Positions 50,152 through 58,904 of a DNA stretch of 64,000 bases are shown piece by piece; position 1 is the first letter of the stretch, and every line of letters begins with the position of its first letter. A program made the translations under genes and the position numbers. Location: NCBI GenBank assembly GCA_026706075.1, contig JAPOZM010000001.1, positions 127,257 to 191,256 on the forward strand. The letters are read 5' to 3'. This stretch comes from Gemmatimonadaceae bacterium. Its GTDB lineage: Bacteria > Latescibacterota > UBA2968 > UBA8231. The notes beneath the pieces were generated by a model. It had not been told where the DNA came from and searched no databases. It was given only the letters and a program-made list of their open reading frames with translations.

Positions 50152-52347
50152 ATGAGCCCCCTGCCGCCGGTCCTGGCGCGGATCCCGAGGCCGTCCGCGC
50201 AGGGCCTCCGCTGGATCGCCGCCGCGTGCCTCGCCTGCCTGTTCCTCTACGCGGCTGGCTTCGGCGCGGTCTACGTCCTGTTCAGCGACAACCTCCCGGA
50301 CATCGACGAGCTGGAGACCTTCCAGCCAAAGCGGGTCACCCGCGTCTACTCGGCCGACGGCCGCCACCTCTACGACTTCAAGCTGGAGAACCGCGAGCTG
50401 ATCCGCAGCTTCGACGAGATCCCCGCGGCGATGAAGGACGCCCTGATCTCGGTGGAGGACCGCCGCTTCTTCAGCCACTGGGGCATCGACCTGCACCGTA
50501 TCGTCGGGGCCGTCCTCGAAAACGTGAAGCGCAGGGACCCCACCGCCCAGGGGGCCAGCACCCTCACCCAGCAGCTGGCCCGCAACCTCTACCGGAAGGT
50601 CGGCACGCAGCGCTCGTCGGACTCTTTCGGGGATCTCCTCGCCACCTACGCCCGCAAGATCCGCGAGCAGATCACGGCCGTCCACGTGGAGCGGCTCTAC
50701 ACCAAGCGCGAGATCCTGGTGATGTACCTCAACACCGTGTTCTTCGGGTACGACGCCTACGGTCTGAAGTCGGCGGCGCGCCTGTACTTCGACAAGGAGG
50801 CCGGCGAGCTGGAGGTGGAGGAGTGCGCCATGCTCGCGGGCCTGCTGAAGGCACCGAACAGCTACAGCCCCTTCAACCATCCGGAGAAGGCCCTCAAGCG
50901 CCGCAATCTCGTGCTGGAGGAAATGGTCAAGGCGGGGAAGCTGGGGGCCGAGGAAGCCGCGCGCCTGTCGCGGGAGCCGGCCCGCATCCGCCGCGGGCGC
51001 CGCTCCGAGACCTATGGGCTGGCCCCCTACTTCGTGGAGTTCGTGCGCCAGCAGCTGGACGCCGAGCACGGCGGCAAGCTCTACCGGGAGGGCTACTCGG
51101 TGCACACCACCCTCGACGCCACCCTCCAGCGCATCGCCGAGCAGCACTTCAACACCCAGATCGCCGCGGTCCAGGCCAAGGTCGACGCCTGGGTGTCGCG
51201 GCAGGACCCGGCACACCGTCCCGAGAGCGACAGGGCCGTCGTGCAGGGCGCCTTCGTCGCCATCGATCCGGCCACCGGCGACATCCTGGCGATGATCGGC
51301 GGCCGGGACTTCTCGGAGAGCAAGTTCAACCGGGCCCACCAGGCGCTGCGGCAGGCGGGCTCCGCCTTCAAGCCCTTCGTCTACACGGCGGCGATCGACA
51401 ACAACCGCTTCCCCATCGATGTCTACGACGACAACTCCATCGTCGTCGAGGAATGGGACGGCACCATCTGGACCCCCGAGAACTATGATCACAAGTTCAA
51501 GGGCCCCGTCACCCTCCGGCAGGGTCTCAAGGAATCGCGCAACATCATCGCCCTGAAGCTGGCCCAGGACCTCGGCCCCGACCGGGTGGCCCAGTACGCC
51601 GAGACCATGGGCATCAGCACGCCGATCAACCCGTACTACGCCATCGGCATCGGCTCGAGCGACGTCAGGCTTCTGGAGATGGTGGCGGCCTACTCGGTCT
51701 TTCCGAACCGCGGGATCTACGTCAAGCCGGTCCCCGTCTCCCGGATCGAGGACTCCGAGGGCAGCCTCATCTACCAGTCGAGCCCGGAGCGGCACGCGGT
51801 GCTGCGTCCGGCCGTGGCCGTGGTCATGACCGACCTGATGCGCTCGGTCATGGACGAGTTCGGCGGCACCGGCCGCTCGACGCGCTTCCGGCACGGCTAC
51901 CGCTGGGCCGCGGCCGGCAAGACGGGCACCACCAACGACTACCGGGACGCCTGGTTCATCGGCTTCACGCCCCACCTGGTGGCCGGCGTCTGGGTCGGTG
52001 TCGACGATCCAAGCATCGGACTGGCCTCACAGGCCGGCGCCGCCGCCGCCCTGCCCGTCTGGGCCCGTTTCGTGAAGCAGGTCTACGAAGAGGTCGAGCC
52101 CTACCACGGGCGCCGCCGCGACCGGTTCGAGTTCCCGGAGGAGCTGGTGGAATACCGCTCCGTGTGCATGGACACCTACAAACTGGCGACGCGCTACTGT
52201 CCGAACCAATCGAAGGAGCGGGACCCCAACGCGATCAGACGCCAGGAGGAGGACCCGGAGATCTTCATCCGCGGCGGCGCCATGCCGGAACCCTGCCCCC
52301 GACACGGCGTCGACGACTCGGGCGGACGGCGGCGGCGGCGGTTTTGA
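50152..52347 (+). CDS. Bifunctional penicillin-binding protein, PBP1A family
   Basis: A 731-residue peptidoglycan synthase. One N-terminal membrane helix (WIAAACLACLFLYAAGFGAVYVLF) is followed by a GT51 glycosyltransferase domain with Glu102 (VEDRRFF) and QGASTLTQQLARNLY. The transpeptidase domain has the active-site serine at about 404 (GSAFKPF), SRN at about 462 and KTGTTND at about 590. The ATG has GGGAG eight bases upstream. It probably shares an mRNA with the preceding FG-GAP/ASPIC gene. The final stop faces the next gene's stop nine bases away. Confidence 0.94.
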   Translation: MSPLPPVLARIPRPSAQGLRWIAAACLACLFLYAAGFGAVYVLFSDNLPDIDELETFQPKRVTRVYSADGRHLYDFKLENRELIRSFDEIPAAMKDALISVEDRRFFSHWGIDLHRIVGAVLENVKRRDPTAQGASTLTQQLARNLYRKVGTQRSSDSFGDLLATYARKIREQITAVHVERLYTKREILVMYLNTVFFGYDAYGLKSAARLYFDKEAGELEVEECAMLAGLLKAPNSYSPFNHPEKALKRRNLVLEEMVKAGKLGAEEAARLSREPARIRRGRRSETYGLAPYFVEFVRQQLDAEHGGKLYREGYSVHTTLDATLQRIAEQHFNTQIAAVQAKVDAWVSRQDPAHRPESDRAVVQGAFVAIDPATGDILAMIGGRDFSESKFNRAHQALRQAGSAFKPFVYTAAIDNNRFPIDVYDDNSIVVEEWDGTIWTPENYDHKFKGPVTLRQGLKESRNIIALKLAQDLGPDRVAQYAETMGISTPINPYYAIGIGSSDVRLLEMVAAYSVFPNRGIYVKPVPVSRIEDSEGSLIYQSSPERHAVLRPAVAVVMTDLMRSVMDEFGGTGRSTRFRHGYRWAAAGKTGTTNDYRDAWFIGFTPHLVAGVWVGVDDPSIGLASQAGAAAALPVWARFVKQVYEEVEPYHGRRRDRFEFPEELVEYRSVCMDTYKLATRYCPNQSKERDPNAIRRQEEDPEIFIRGGAMPEPCPRHGVDDSGGRRRRRF

Positions 52348-52356
52348 GCCGAGGGG

Positions 52357-54063
52357 TCAGGGAGCGAAGAAGATGAACAGCAGGCCGCCCACGATCGCCC
52401 CCGACAGGCCGAGCTCCAGGTAACGGTGGTCCGGCTCGATCCGTGACTGGGGGAATCCATCGCCGGAGCTCAGCCAGCCGGCCGGATGCGAGACGGCCGG
52501 GTCCCTGATGCGGCCCTCCAGCCGATGGACCCACAGCACCCGCTCGCCAGCGCCCTCAAGGCGCAGGTATACGACGGCTCGGGCCTCGCGCTCCAGGGAG
52601 CCTCCGAAGGGTCCGAGGGACAGTCCCCCCGAGCTGTAGACGACGCGGGCGTCGGCGACGCGGTAACGCAGCACGTGGCGGGCTCCGTCGGTCAGCACGC
52701 GCACCCCCCGACTCAGCAGGCCCCTTGTCAAAAGGCCTTCCACGACCCAGTCGGCATCGTCCTCCTCGGCGCTGATCAGACTCACCGTGGCGCCCCGGGC
52801 CAAGGGGATGTCGTCGAGGACGCTCTCCAGCTCGGCGGCCAGTCCCTGGTCGACGAGTTCCAGGTCGGTGACCTCCCCCGGCGGCCCTCCCCACGGCCCG
52901 TCCGGGGCCGCAACCCGCACCACCGAGAAGCCGAGGTCGACGGAGCCCTCGCGGGCCGGAGGCCGGAACGCCCCGGTCCAGGCGAAGGGTCCGGTGCCGG
53001 TGGGCGTCAGATCCAGCTCCACCGACCGGTCCTGCCCCGCACCCAACTCTCCAGGCCCGGGAACCCGCACCTCCACGGCGTCCTCCTCGAAGTCGACCTG
53101 CACCCCGGGAACCGCGGGAGCGGCCTCCAGGGCCTCGAAGCCGGCCGAGACCCGGCCGCCGAGCTCCTCGTAGGGGATCGCCGCGGGTCCCGGATTCGAC
53201 CAGACCAGCCTCAGCCGGAGGGGTTCTCCCCGCACCGCGCCACCCTCGGCCACCCTCGCCGCGAATACGGGCACCGGCCGCACCCCCAGGGGCGCCACCG
53301 CCACCGGGGAGGCCCGGAGTCCGCCGCCCTCGGCGCGGACCACCAGGGGCAGCCCCCCGGCCGCGTCCGGCTCGAGGCGAACCTGCCAGCGGTGCTCCGA
53401 GGTCTCTCCCGCCCCGATCGGCGGCCCCGGATCCGTCTCGCCGGCGGTGAGGCCCACCGGCCAGTCCACGGCCACCGCTTCGACGTCGCGGTCGTCCTGG
53501 TTGGTCACGGACAGCACCAGTTCCACGTCCTCGCCCGGGAAGGCCTCCTGCGGGCTCAGGGCGGCGTGCAGCCGCAGGGGCGGCACGACGGTCAGCACCG
53601 CCCGCGCGCGATGGGCCTCTTCCCCGGGTGTGTCTACGTTGGAGGACAGGGTCGCCTCCACCGGGATCTGCCCCGTCGAGGCGGCGCGCAGGACCACCGT
53701 GAGGGTGTCGGTGGACCTCTCGCCGACAGGATGCCGGGTGTAGTCGAGGTCGACGCGGCCGTGCGAGACCTCGGCGCGCCCCAGGGCGCAGACGGCCGAT
53801 TCGACCTGCACGCTCTCGTGAGGGAAGGAGACCGCCGCTCCGATGATCGCCTCCCCGTCCCCGGGGAACAGGTCGAGGACCAGCTCCGCCTGCTGCTCGA
53901 GTCCGGGGCCGGCCACCGGAGCCCGGAACCTGGCCGTCAGGCTCGACCGGGCCTCGGCGGAGGAGGCCGCCGAGGCGAGGACCAGGAGAATGGAAAGGCC
54001 GGTCCCGCGGGCCCTGGGAAGGGCCGCGAGGGGGCCTGGAAGGTATGTGTGCAATTCGCCCAA
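52357..54063 (-). CDS. Exported beta-sandwich (CARDB-like) protein with C-terminal membrane anchor
   Basis: A 568-residue protein with a signal peptide (GLSILLVLASAASSAEA). Repeating immunoglobulin-like segments follow (LHAALSPQEAFPGEDVELVLSVTNQDDRDVEAV and RLRLVWSNPGPAAIPYEEL, as in CARDB/NEW3 domains). A single hydrophobic C-terminal segment (LGLSGAIVGGLLFIFFAP) lies near the very end. Residues about 400-500 (VLDDIPLARGATVSL, HVLRYRVADARVVY) recall an ABC-type or outer-membrane assembly accessory region but are not assigned. It probably sits in the periplasm. The start is uncertain (TTG 54063, or TTG 54054). Confidence 0.65.
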   Translation of the reverse strand: MGELHTYLPGPLAALPRARGTGLSILLVLASAASSAEARSSLTARFRAPVAGPGLEQQAELVLDLFPGDGEAIIGAAVSFPHESVQVESAVCALGRAEVSHGRVDLDYTRHPVGERSTDTLTVVLRAASTGQIPVEATLSSNVDTPGEEAHRARAVLTVVPPLRLHAALSPQEAFPGEDVELVLSVTNQDDRDVEAVAVDWPVGLTAGETDPGPPIGAGETSEHRWQVRLEPDAAGGLPLVVRAEGGGLRASPVAVAPLGVRPVPVFAARVAEGGAVRGEPLRLRLVWSNPGPAAIPYEELGGRVSAGFEALEAAPAVPGVQVDFEEDAVEVRVPGPGELGAGQDRSVELDLTPTGTGPFAWTGAFRPPAREGSVDLGFSVVRVAAPDGPWGGPPGEVTDLELVDQGLAAELESVLDDIPLARGATVSLISAEEDDADWVVEGLLTRGLLSRGVRVLTDGARHVLRYRVADARVVYSSGGLSLGPFGGSLEREARAVVYLRLEGAGERVLWVHRLEGRIRDPAVSHPAGWLSSGDGFPQSRIEPDHRYLELGLSGAIVGGLLFIFFAP

Positions 54064-54098
54064 CCTGCTTTTCCTGCTTGTACTTGCGAAGATCGGTA

Positions 54099-54127
54099 GA
54101 GTTACGGGCGTGGTTCCCGGCTGTCAA
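54099..54127 (-). promoter_or_regulatory. Possible promoter for the CARDB-like gene
   Basis: A perfect TTGACA (54122-54127) with a poor -10 box TAACTC (54099-54104) 17 bases away, on the minus strand. Confidence 0.4.
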
Positions 54128-54151
54128 GACACGGGGGCCGCAGGGATCACC

Positions 54152-54179
54152 TTGACGCCTCCCCGGATGGTGGTAGCTT
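54152..54179 (+). promoter_or_regulatory. Possible promoter for the DUF2953-GerW pair
   Basis: TTGACG (54152-54157) and TAGCTT (54174-54179) with 16 bases between on the plus strand. It diverges from the minus-strand candidate 25 bases away. Confidence 0.4.
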
Positions 54180-54261
54180 CTCGCATGAGGACTGAGGAAC
54201 TCTCGCCGAGGTTCCGCGTTGCCGCTCCCGGGGGTGAGCCGTCATCTGGCCGGATCTCCTG

Positions 54262-54969
54262 ATGCTGCTGGCGGCCGGGCTCGCACTGGCCGTCTTCGCC
54301 TTTCTGCTGCTCCCGGTCGTGGTCGCCGTCACCGGCGCGCGCCGGGGCGAGGACGGCGCTTTCGACATGAGCGCCCAGGCGGCGGTCTGGGCCGGGTTGC
54401 TCGGTGTCCGGCTGCGTCGGCGCGATCCCTCGTGGGAGCTGGTGCCCACTCTCGCCGGACGTGCCGTCGGCCCGGGGATGCGGCTGGGGCAACCGGAGGT
54501 CCAGGCCGGGGCGGCGGGCATCCCTGCCGCCGAGGCCCCGGCGGCTCCGGACGACGGAGGGCGAGGGCCGCGGATCGCCGCAGCCGGCCTCCGCGAGCGC
54601 CTCCGGTCCCAGTCCCCCCTCGCCAGACCCGCGCTGCGCCTGGTGCGCTCCCTGCCCGGCGCCTTCCGCCTTCGCCGGATGCGCCTGGACGGCGTCGTCG
54701 GCCTTGCCGACCCCGAGGCCACGGGCCGGCTCTTCGGCCTCGTCCACGCCCTCGCGCCGGCGGCGCCGGAGAGAGTGGCCCTGAGCCTCACCCCCGACTT
54801 CACCCACCCCTGTCTCCACGGCCGCGCCGAAGTCCGACTGCACCTTCGGCTGGCGCGGCTGCTCTACATGGCCGCACGCTTCGGCCTCGCCACCGGACGG
54901 ATCCGGGCAGCGGCCCGGCTGCGGTCCTGGCTGGCGGCCCGGCGCGCCGGACGGAAAGGCAACCGATGA
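54262..54969 (+). CDS. DUF2953 family protein (YtfI-like)
   Basis: A 235-residue protein with an N-terminal membrane helix (MLLAAGLALAVFAFLLLPVVVAVTG). A low-complexity linker follows, then the conserved region RMRLDGVVGLADPEATGRLFGLVHAL and SLTPDFTHPCLHGRAEVRLHLRL, characteristic of DUF2953. In Bacillus the YtfI protein is paired with YtfJ (GerW). The same pair is seen here, with ATGA overlap to the next gene. The function is unknown. Confidence 0.8.
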   Translation: MLLAAGLALAVFAFLLLPVVVAVTGARRGEDGAFDMSAQAAVWAGLLGVRLRRRDPSWELVPTLAGRAVGPGMRLGQPEVQAGAAGIPAAEAPAAPDDGGRGPRIAAAGLRERLRSQSPLARPALRLVRSLPGAFRLRRMRLDGVVGLADPEATGRLFGLVHALAPAAPERVALSLTPDFTHPCLHGRAEVRLHLRLARLLYMAARFGLATGRIRAAARLRSWLAARRAGRKGNR

Positions 54970-55364
54970 CATCCTCCGTGGAGGCCCTGATCGAGCGGGT
55001 CCTGGGAGAGCTGCACACCATCGTCCAGACCCGCACCGTCGTCGGTGAGCCGGTCACGGCCGGCGAAGTAACCCTGATCCCGGTCTCCAGGATCTCCCTG
55101 GGATTCGGCGCCGGAGGCGGCCAGGAGGGCAGCGGCAGGAGCGGCACCGGCGGCGGCGCCTCGGTGGAGCCGATCGGTTTCGTCGTCATCGACGCCAGGG
55201 GGAAGGTGCAGGTCCTGACGCTGAAGGAGAAGGAAGTCAGCTGGGGCCAGCTCGTGGAGCTGGTTCCCGAAGCTGTCTCCAAGGTCCGGGACTTCGTCGA
55301 GCGTCACCGCGGCGAGGACGAGGTAGAAGAGGAGGACGACGTGGACGAGGCGAAGGCCCGCTGA
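54966..55364 (+). CDS. GerW/YtfJ family protein
   Basis: A 132-residue protein that contains VVGEPVTAGEVTLIPVSRISLGFGAGGG, the hallmark of the GerW (YtfJ) family. SVEPIGFVVIDARGKVQVLTL and an acidic tail follow. In spore formers the family is tied to germination, but homologues occur in many non-spore formers. The ATG overlaps the DUF2953 stop. No other sporulation gene is seen. Confidence 0.9.
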   Translation: MTSSVEALIERVLGELHTIVQTRTVVGEPVTAGEVTLIPVSRISLGFGAGGGQEGSGRSGTGGGASVEPIGFVVIDARGKVQVLTLKEKEVSWGQLVELVPEAVSKVRDFVERHRGEDEVEEEDDVDEAKAR

Positions 55365-55391
55365 TACGACCCTGAGGGCGGGCCGCGACAG

Positions 55392-55898
55392 CTATCGGGC
55401 GTCCCCGGGAAAGAGGCGGAAACGGCCGTCGAGCAGCAGATGGGTGTACCAGCCGGCCAGGCTCGCCCCCAGCAGCACGAGGTGGGCGGCCGGGATCGAG
55501 GCGCCGCCGGTCGCCCACGCCGACGCCAGGTCCCCTCGCCACCACAGGCATCCCGCCCCCAGCGCGCCGGTGGCGAGGACGGGCGTCAGGCGCCCGTGAG
55601 TCCAGCCGCGGTGGTGATCGACGAGGGGCAGCGTCGAGAGCACGGCCAGAAGCGTCGCCATCTGCCAGAGGCCGTTCCACGCCAGCCACAGCAACGCCGC
55701 CAGCACCCCCCGGTAGAACCACCGCCTCGGCAGCGAATCGGTGTCGACATCCGGAAAGAGGGCGAAGAACAGGGTGGTTGCGAAGACCGCCCACCACAGC
55801 GGGTCCGCCGCGCCGGGGATGGCGCCGGCGGCCCCCGCCGCCCCGGCCACGGCGGCGCCGGCGAGGCTGCCCCCGGCCAGGTGCCCGGCGGCCTTCAT
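55392..55898 (-). CDS. YdjM-like membrane-bound metal-dependent hydrolase (DUF457)
   Basis: A 168-residue membrane protein with about four hydrophobic segments. FALFPDVDTDSLPRRWF, HHRGWTHGRL and WYTHLLLDGRFRLFPGD hold the conserved His/Asp set of the YdjM/LexA-regulated hydrolase family. The ATG at 55898 overlaps the rlmN stop (ATGA). A longer frame upstream is read-through. Confidence 0.85.
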   Translation of the reverse strand: MKAAGHLAGGSLAGAAVAGAAGAAGAIPGAADPLWWAVFATTLFFALFPDVDTDSLPRRWFYRGVLAALLWLAWNGLWQMATLLAVLSTLPLVDHHRGWTHGRLTPVLATGALGAGCLWWRGDLASAWATGGASIPAAHLVLLGASLAGWYTHLLLDGRFRLFPGDAR

Positions 55899-56974
55899 GT
55901 GGGGCGGCGGTAGAGCTGCCCGCAGGCCGCGTCGATGTCGCGGCCCCGGCTCTCCCGCAGCCGAACGGTCCGCTTCGTCCGCGACTCCAGGCGGCGCCGG
56001 AAGGCCTCGATCCGCTTCCTCCCGGGCCTGCGAAAGACCGGCGCCTCCGGGTCCCCGGGGGGCAGCTCGTTGTAGGGGATCAGGTTGATCTTGCAGGGAA
56101 CCTCGGCCGTCAGCTCCGCCAGGCGCACGGCGTCTTCCTCGGTGTCGGTGACGCCGCGCAACAGCACGTACTCGAAGGTGACCCTGCGGCCCTGCCGGTC
56201 GAAGTAGTAGCGCGCCGCCTCCAGCAGGTCGGCGATGGTCCACTTGCGGTTGATCGGCATCAGCCCCTCGCGGACCTCGTCGGTTGTGGCGTTGAGGGAG
56301 ATCGCCAGGCCGACGTTGAGATTGTCCTCGGCCAGCCGGCGGATCCCCGGCAGGTACCCCGCCGTGGAGACGGTGATGCGCCGGCCGCCGACGGAGGCGC
56401 CCCCGGGGCGCTGGATCAGCCTCAGGGCGGTGGTCACGGCGTCGTAGTTGAGCAGGGGTTCCCCCATGCCCATCATGACGACGTTGGTGATCCGGCCGAG
56501 GCCTTCGGCGGCTGCTGAGGCGTGGACCTGCAGGAGCTGGTCCACGATCTGCGCCGCCGTCAGGTTGCGGACGAAACCCATGCGCCCCGTGGCGCAGAAA
56601 CTGCAGTCGAGGGGGCAGCCCACCTGGGAGGACAGGCAGAGAGTGCGGCGCCGGCCGTCGAGGATGAGGACCGACTCGAACTGGCCCCCCCCACCATCGC
56701 CGAAGATGAACTTCACCGCCATCCCCGTGCCCGAATCACGGCGCTCGAGCAGGTGCAGGCGAGTCACGCGGGCCCCGGCCTCGGCCAGGGACCGGCGCAG
56801 GCGGAGGGGCAGGTTGGACATCGACTCCAGGCAGGTCTCCCCCCGTCCGTGGACCCAGGCGAAAAGCTGGTCGCCCCGGTAGGCGGCCTCCCCCATCTCC
56901 ACGGCCAGTTGCCGCAGCTGCTCCGGGAGCAGGCCCTTGAGATCGAGGGCCTCCGAGGACCGGGGAAGAGTCAT
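55895..56974 (-). CDS. rlmN: 23S rRNA/tRNA adenine-C2 methyltransferase
   Basis: A radical-SAM enzyme of 359 residues. The cluster motif is CPLDCSFCATG. GMGEPLLNYDAV, the ISLNAT stretch and the C-terminal RGRDIDAACGQL (with the second catalytic cysteine) mark RlmN. It methylates A2503 of 23S rRNA and A37 of some tRNAs. ATG 56974 is chosen. The open frame to 57064 would begin upstream of the predicted transcription start near 57038. Confidence 0.94.
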   Translation of the reverse strand: MTLPRSSEALDLKGLLPEQLRQLAVEMGEAAYRGDQLFAWVHGRGETCLESMSNLPLRLRRSLAEAGARVTRLHLLERRDSGTGMAVKFIFGDGGGGQFESVLILDGRRRTLCLSSQVGCPLDCSFCATGRMGFVRNLTAAQIVDQLLQVHASAAAEGLGRITNVVMMGMGEPLLNYDAVTTALRLIQRPGGASVGGRRITVSTAGYLPGIRRLAEDNLNVGLAISLNATTDEVREGLMPINRKWTIADLLEAARYYFDRQGRRVTFEYVLLRGVTDTEEDAVRLAELTAEVPCKINLIPYNELPPGDPEAPVFRRPGRKRIEAFRRRLESRTKRTVRLRESRGRDIDAACGQLYRRPT

Positions 56975-57020
56975 GCCGAGACCACGGGAGGGAGGGCGGA
57001 AAAGCGGTGGCTGAGGTGGC

Positions 57021-57049
57021 TTGACGGACCCATGGCGCCTGGTTAGCAT
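57021..57049 (+). promoter_or_regulatory. Promoter for the M23 peptidase gene (one half of a symmetric pair)
   Basis: TTGACG (57021-57026) and TAGCAT (57044-57049) with 17 bases between on the plus strand. The -10 hexamer overlaps that of the opposite promoter by five bases. Confidence 0.6.
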
Positions 57050-57072
57050 AGGGGACACCCCCATATGGTCAA
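57045..57072 (-). promoter_or_regulatory. Promoter for rlmN (other half of the symmetric pair)
   Basis: TTGACC (57067-57072) and TATGCT (57045-57050) with 16 bases between on the minus strand. Predicted start sites on the two strands are about 18 bases apart and point away from each other. Confidence 0.6.
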
Positions 57073-57114
57073 GCGCGGCCCCCTTCCGCGTCTTCTCCCG
57101 GCTACTGGAGTCGC

Positions 57115-58419
57115 ATGAGCCTGCCGCCGCGTTCTTCCGTGGGGTTCTGGGGTTTCCTCACCGCTCTCACAGCCCTGACCTTCGTGCGCATCGACCTTCA
57201 TGCGCGCCCCTCCGCCGTCTCCGAGCCCGGCGAGGGCCTGGCCGTGGTGCAGGCAGATGTCGCCCCCGTCGCGGCCAGTCTCCCGGCGCCCAAGCCGCAC
57301 CGCCACGTCATCGCCGACACCCTGGGGCCGGACGAATCGATCTACCTGGCCCTCAAGCGGCACCGCGTCTCCGACCTGCAGATCACCCTCCTGAGCACCG
57401 CCTTGTCCCCGGTCCTCCAGGTGCGCAAAGACCCGAAGCCGGGCGACTTCTTCCGGCTGGAACTGGACAGCCTGCACGCCGTGGCCCGCTTCGAGTACAC
57501 CCCCCTGAAGGCGCCGGACAGGCCCGTGCTGGTGGAGCGCCAGGCGGAGGAGCTGGTCGCCCGGCGGTGGCAGCGCCCGGTGACGGAGACCACCGAGACC
57601 CTCCGGGTCTTCATCGAGGACAACCTGTTCAACGCCATCGCTTCCACCGGGGAGAATGACGCCCTCACCGACTTGGTGGTGGACGACGTCTTCGGCTCGG
57701 TCCTCGACTTCCACACGGTTCCGCGCCACGGCGACCGCCTCGGCCTGGTCTTCACGCGCCAGTCGGTGGACGGCCGGTTTCTGCGCTACGGGAAGATCCT
57801 CATGGCCCTCTACGAGGGCGAGTCCCTCTCCCGCGTCGGCGTCTACTACGAGGACCCCGCCGGCGCCGGCGACTACTACGACGAGACCGGCGAGTCCCTT
57901 GAGCGCATGTTCCTCCTCAAGCCCATGTCCTTCCGGCGCATCAGCTCGCCCTTCTCGCGCCGCCGCTTCCATCCCATCCTCAAGCGCCACCAGCCCCACC
58001 TCGGCACCGACTACGCCGCCGCCCCCGGGACGCCCGTCTGGTCGACGGCCCACGGCGTGGTGACCCATGCAGGCTGGAACGGCGGCTACGGCAAGATGGT
58101 CGAGATCAAGCACGCCAACGGCTACAGGACGCGCTACGCTCACCTGAGCCGCATCCTCGTGCGCAAGGGGCAGCGGGTGAGCAAGTCGGACCACGTGGGC
58201 CACGTGGGCGCCACTGGCCGAGCCACCGGACCCCACCTCCACTACGAGCTCATCCAGAACGGGCGGCACATCAACCCTGCGAGCGTCAACGGCGGCGCCG
58301 GGCGTCCCCTGGCCGCCGAGTACCGGCCCGCCTTCCAGGAGCACTACCGATCCCTTCGGGAGCGTCTCGACAAGAGCACCGGCGCCATGGGGCCCCTCCT
58401 GGCCGCCAAGGGTCCTTGA
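57115..58419 (+). CDS. M23 family metallopeptidase (MepM-like endopeptidase)
   Basis: A 434-residue exported protein with an N-terminal membrane segment. An OapA/LysM-like middle part is followed by a C-terminal LytM domain with the zinc ligands His295 and Asp299 (HLGTDYAA) and the HLH motif at 374-376 (GPHLHYEL). Such enzymes cut peptide cross-links of peptidoglycan. ATG 57115 lies 59 bases after the predicted start site. It shares its promoter region with rlmN. Confidence 0.9.
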   Translation: MSLPPRSSVGFWGFLTALTALTFVRIDLHARPSAVSEPGEGLAVVQADVAPVAASLPAPKPHRHVIADTLGPDESIYLALKRHRVSDLQITLLSTALSPVLQVRKDPKPGDFFRLELDSLHAVARFEYTPLKAPDRPVLVERQAEELVARRWQRPVTETTETLRVFIEDNLFNAIASTGENDALTDLVVDDVFGSVLDFHTVPRHGDRLGLVFTRQSVDGRFLRYGKILMALYEGESLSRVGVYYEDPAGAGDYYDETGESLERMFLLKPMSFRRISSPFSRRRFHPILKRHQPHLGTDYAAAPGTPVWSTAHGVVTHAGWNGGYGKMVEIKHANGYRTRYAHLSRILVRKGQRVSKSDHVGHVGATGRATGPHLHYELIQNGRHINPASVNGGAGRPLAAEYRPAFQEHYRSLRERLDKSTGAMGPLLAAKGP

Positions 58420-58493
58420 CAGCCGGGGGAGGGGCCCTTGACTTTCGCCCTCCGACCTCCCCGCCGCACTGCAACCCCGGGACCCGACTCCAA

Positions 58494-58904
58494 GTGGACC
58501 AGGACTTCGACAAGCTGGAAGAGCTGGTCGACCGGGACCGCCGCTACAAGCAGGCCGCCTACCTCTTCGTCCACGACGCCCTGCAGCACACCGTGGAGAA
58601 GCTCGGCAAGGCCGATCTGCCCCGCGACCAGCGGAACGTATCCGGACGCGACCTGGCCTTCGGCATCAGCGAGCACGCTCTGGACCGTTTCGGTCCCCTC
58701 GCCCTCTCGGTCTTCGAGCACTGGGGCATCCGCAAGACCCGCGACTTCGGAGAGATCGTCTTCAACCTGGTGGAGATCCAGAGCCTGAGGACCACCGAGG
58801 ACGACCGCATCGAGGACTTCGACGACGTCTTCGACCTCGACGAGGAACTGGACTGGAAGCGCCGGCGGGCGGAGTTCCGCCGCCCCCGGACCTCCGGCAC
58901 GTGA
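58494..58904 (+). CDS. Minf_1886 family protein
   Basis: A 136-residue protein with FVHDALQHTVEKLGK, GRDLAFGISEHALDRFGPLALSVFEHWGI and RKTRDFGEIVFNLVEI, and an acidic DFDDVFDLDEEL tail, all as in the uncharacterised Minf_1886 family. There is no signal peptide. GTG 58494 is the first good start and has no clear ribosome site. The next gene's GTG overlaps its stop (GTGA). Confidence 0.85.
   Translation: MDQDFDKLEELVDRDRRYKQAAYLFVHDALQHTVEKLGKADLPRDQRNVSGRDLAFGISEHALDRFGPLALSVFEHWGIRKTRDFGEIVFNLVEIQSLRTTEDDRIEDFDDVFDLDEELDWKRRRAEFRRPRTSGT

Noticed and set aside
58416..58443. TTGACA and TTGACT boxes just after the M23 gene, as a promoter for the Minf_1886 gene
   Set aside because: No AT-rich -10 box at 15-19 bases from either.
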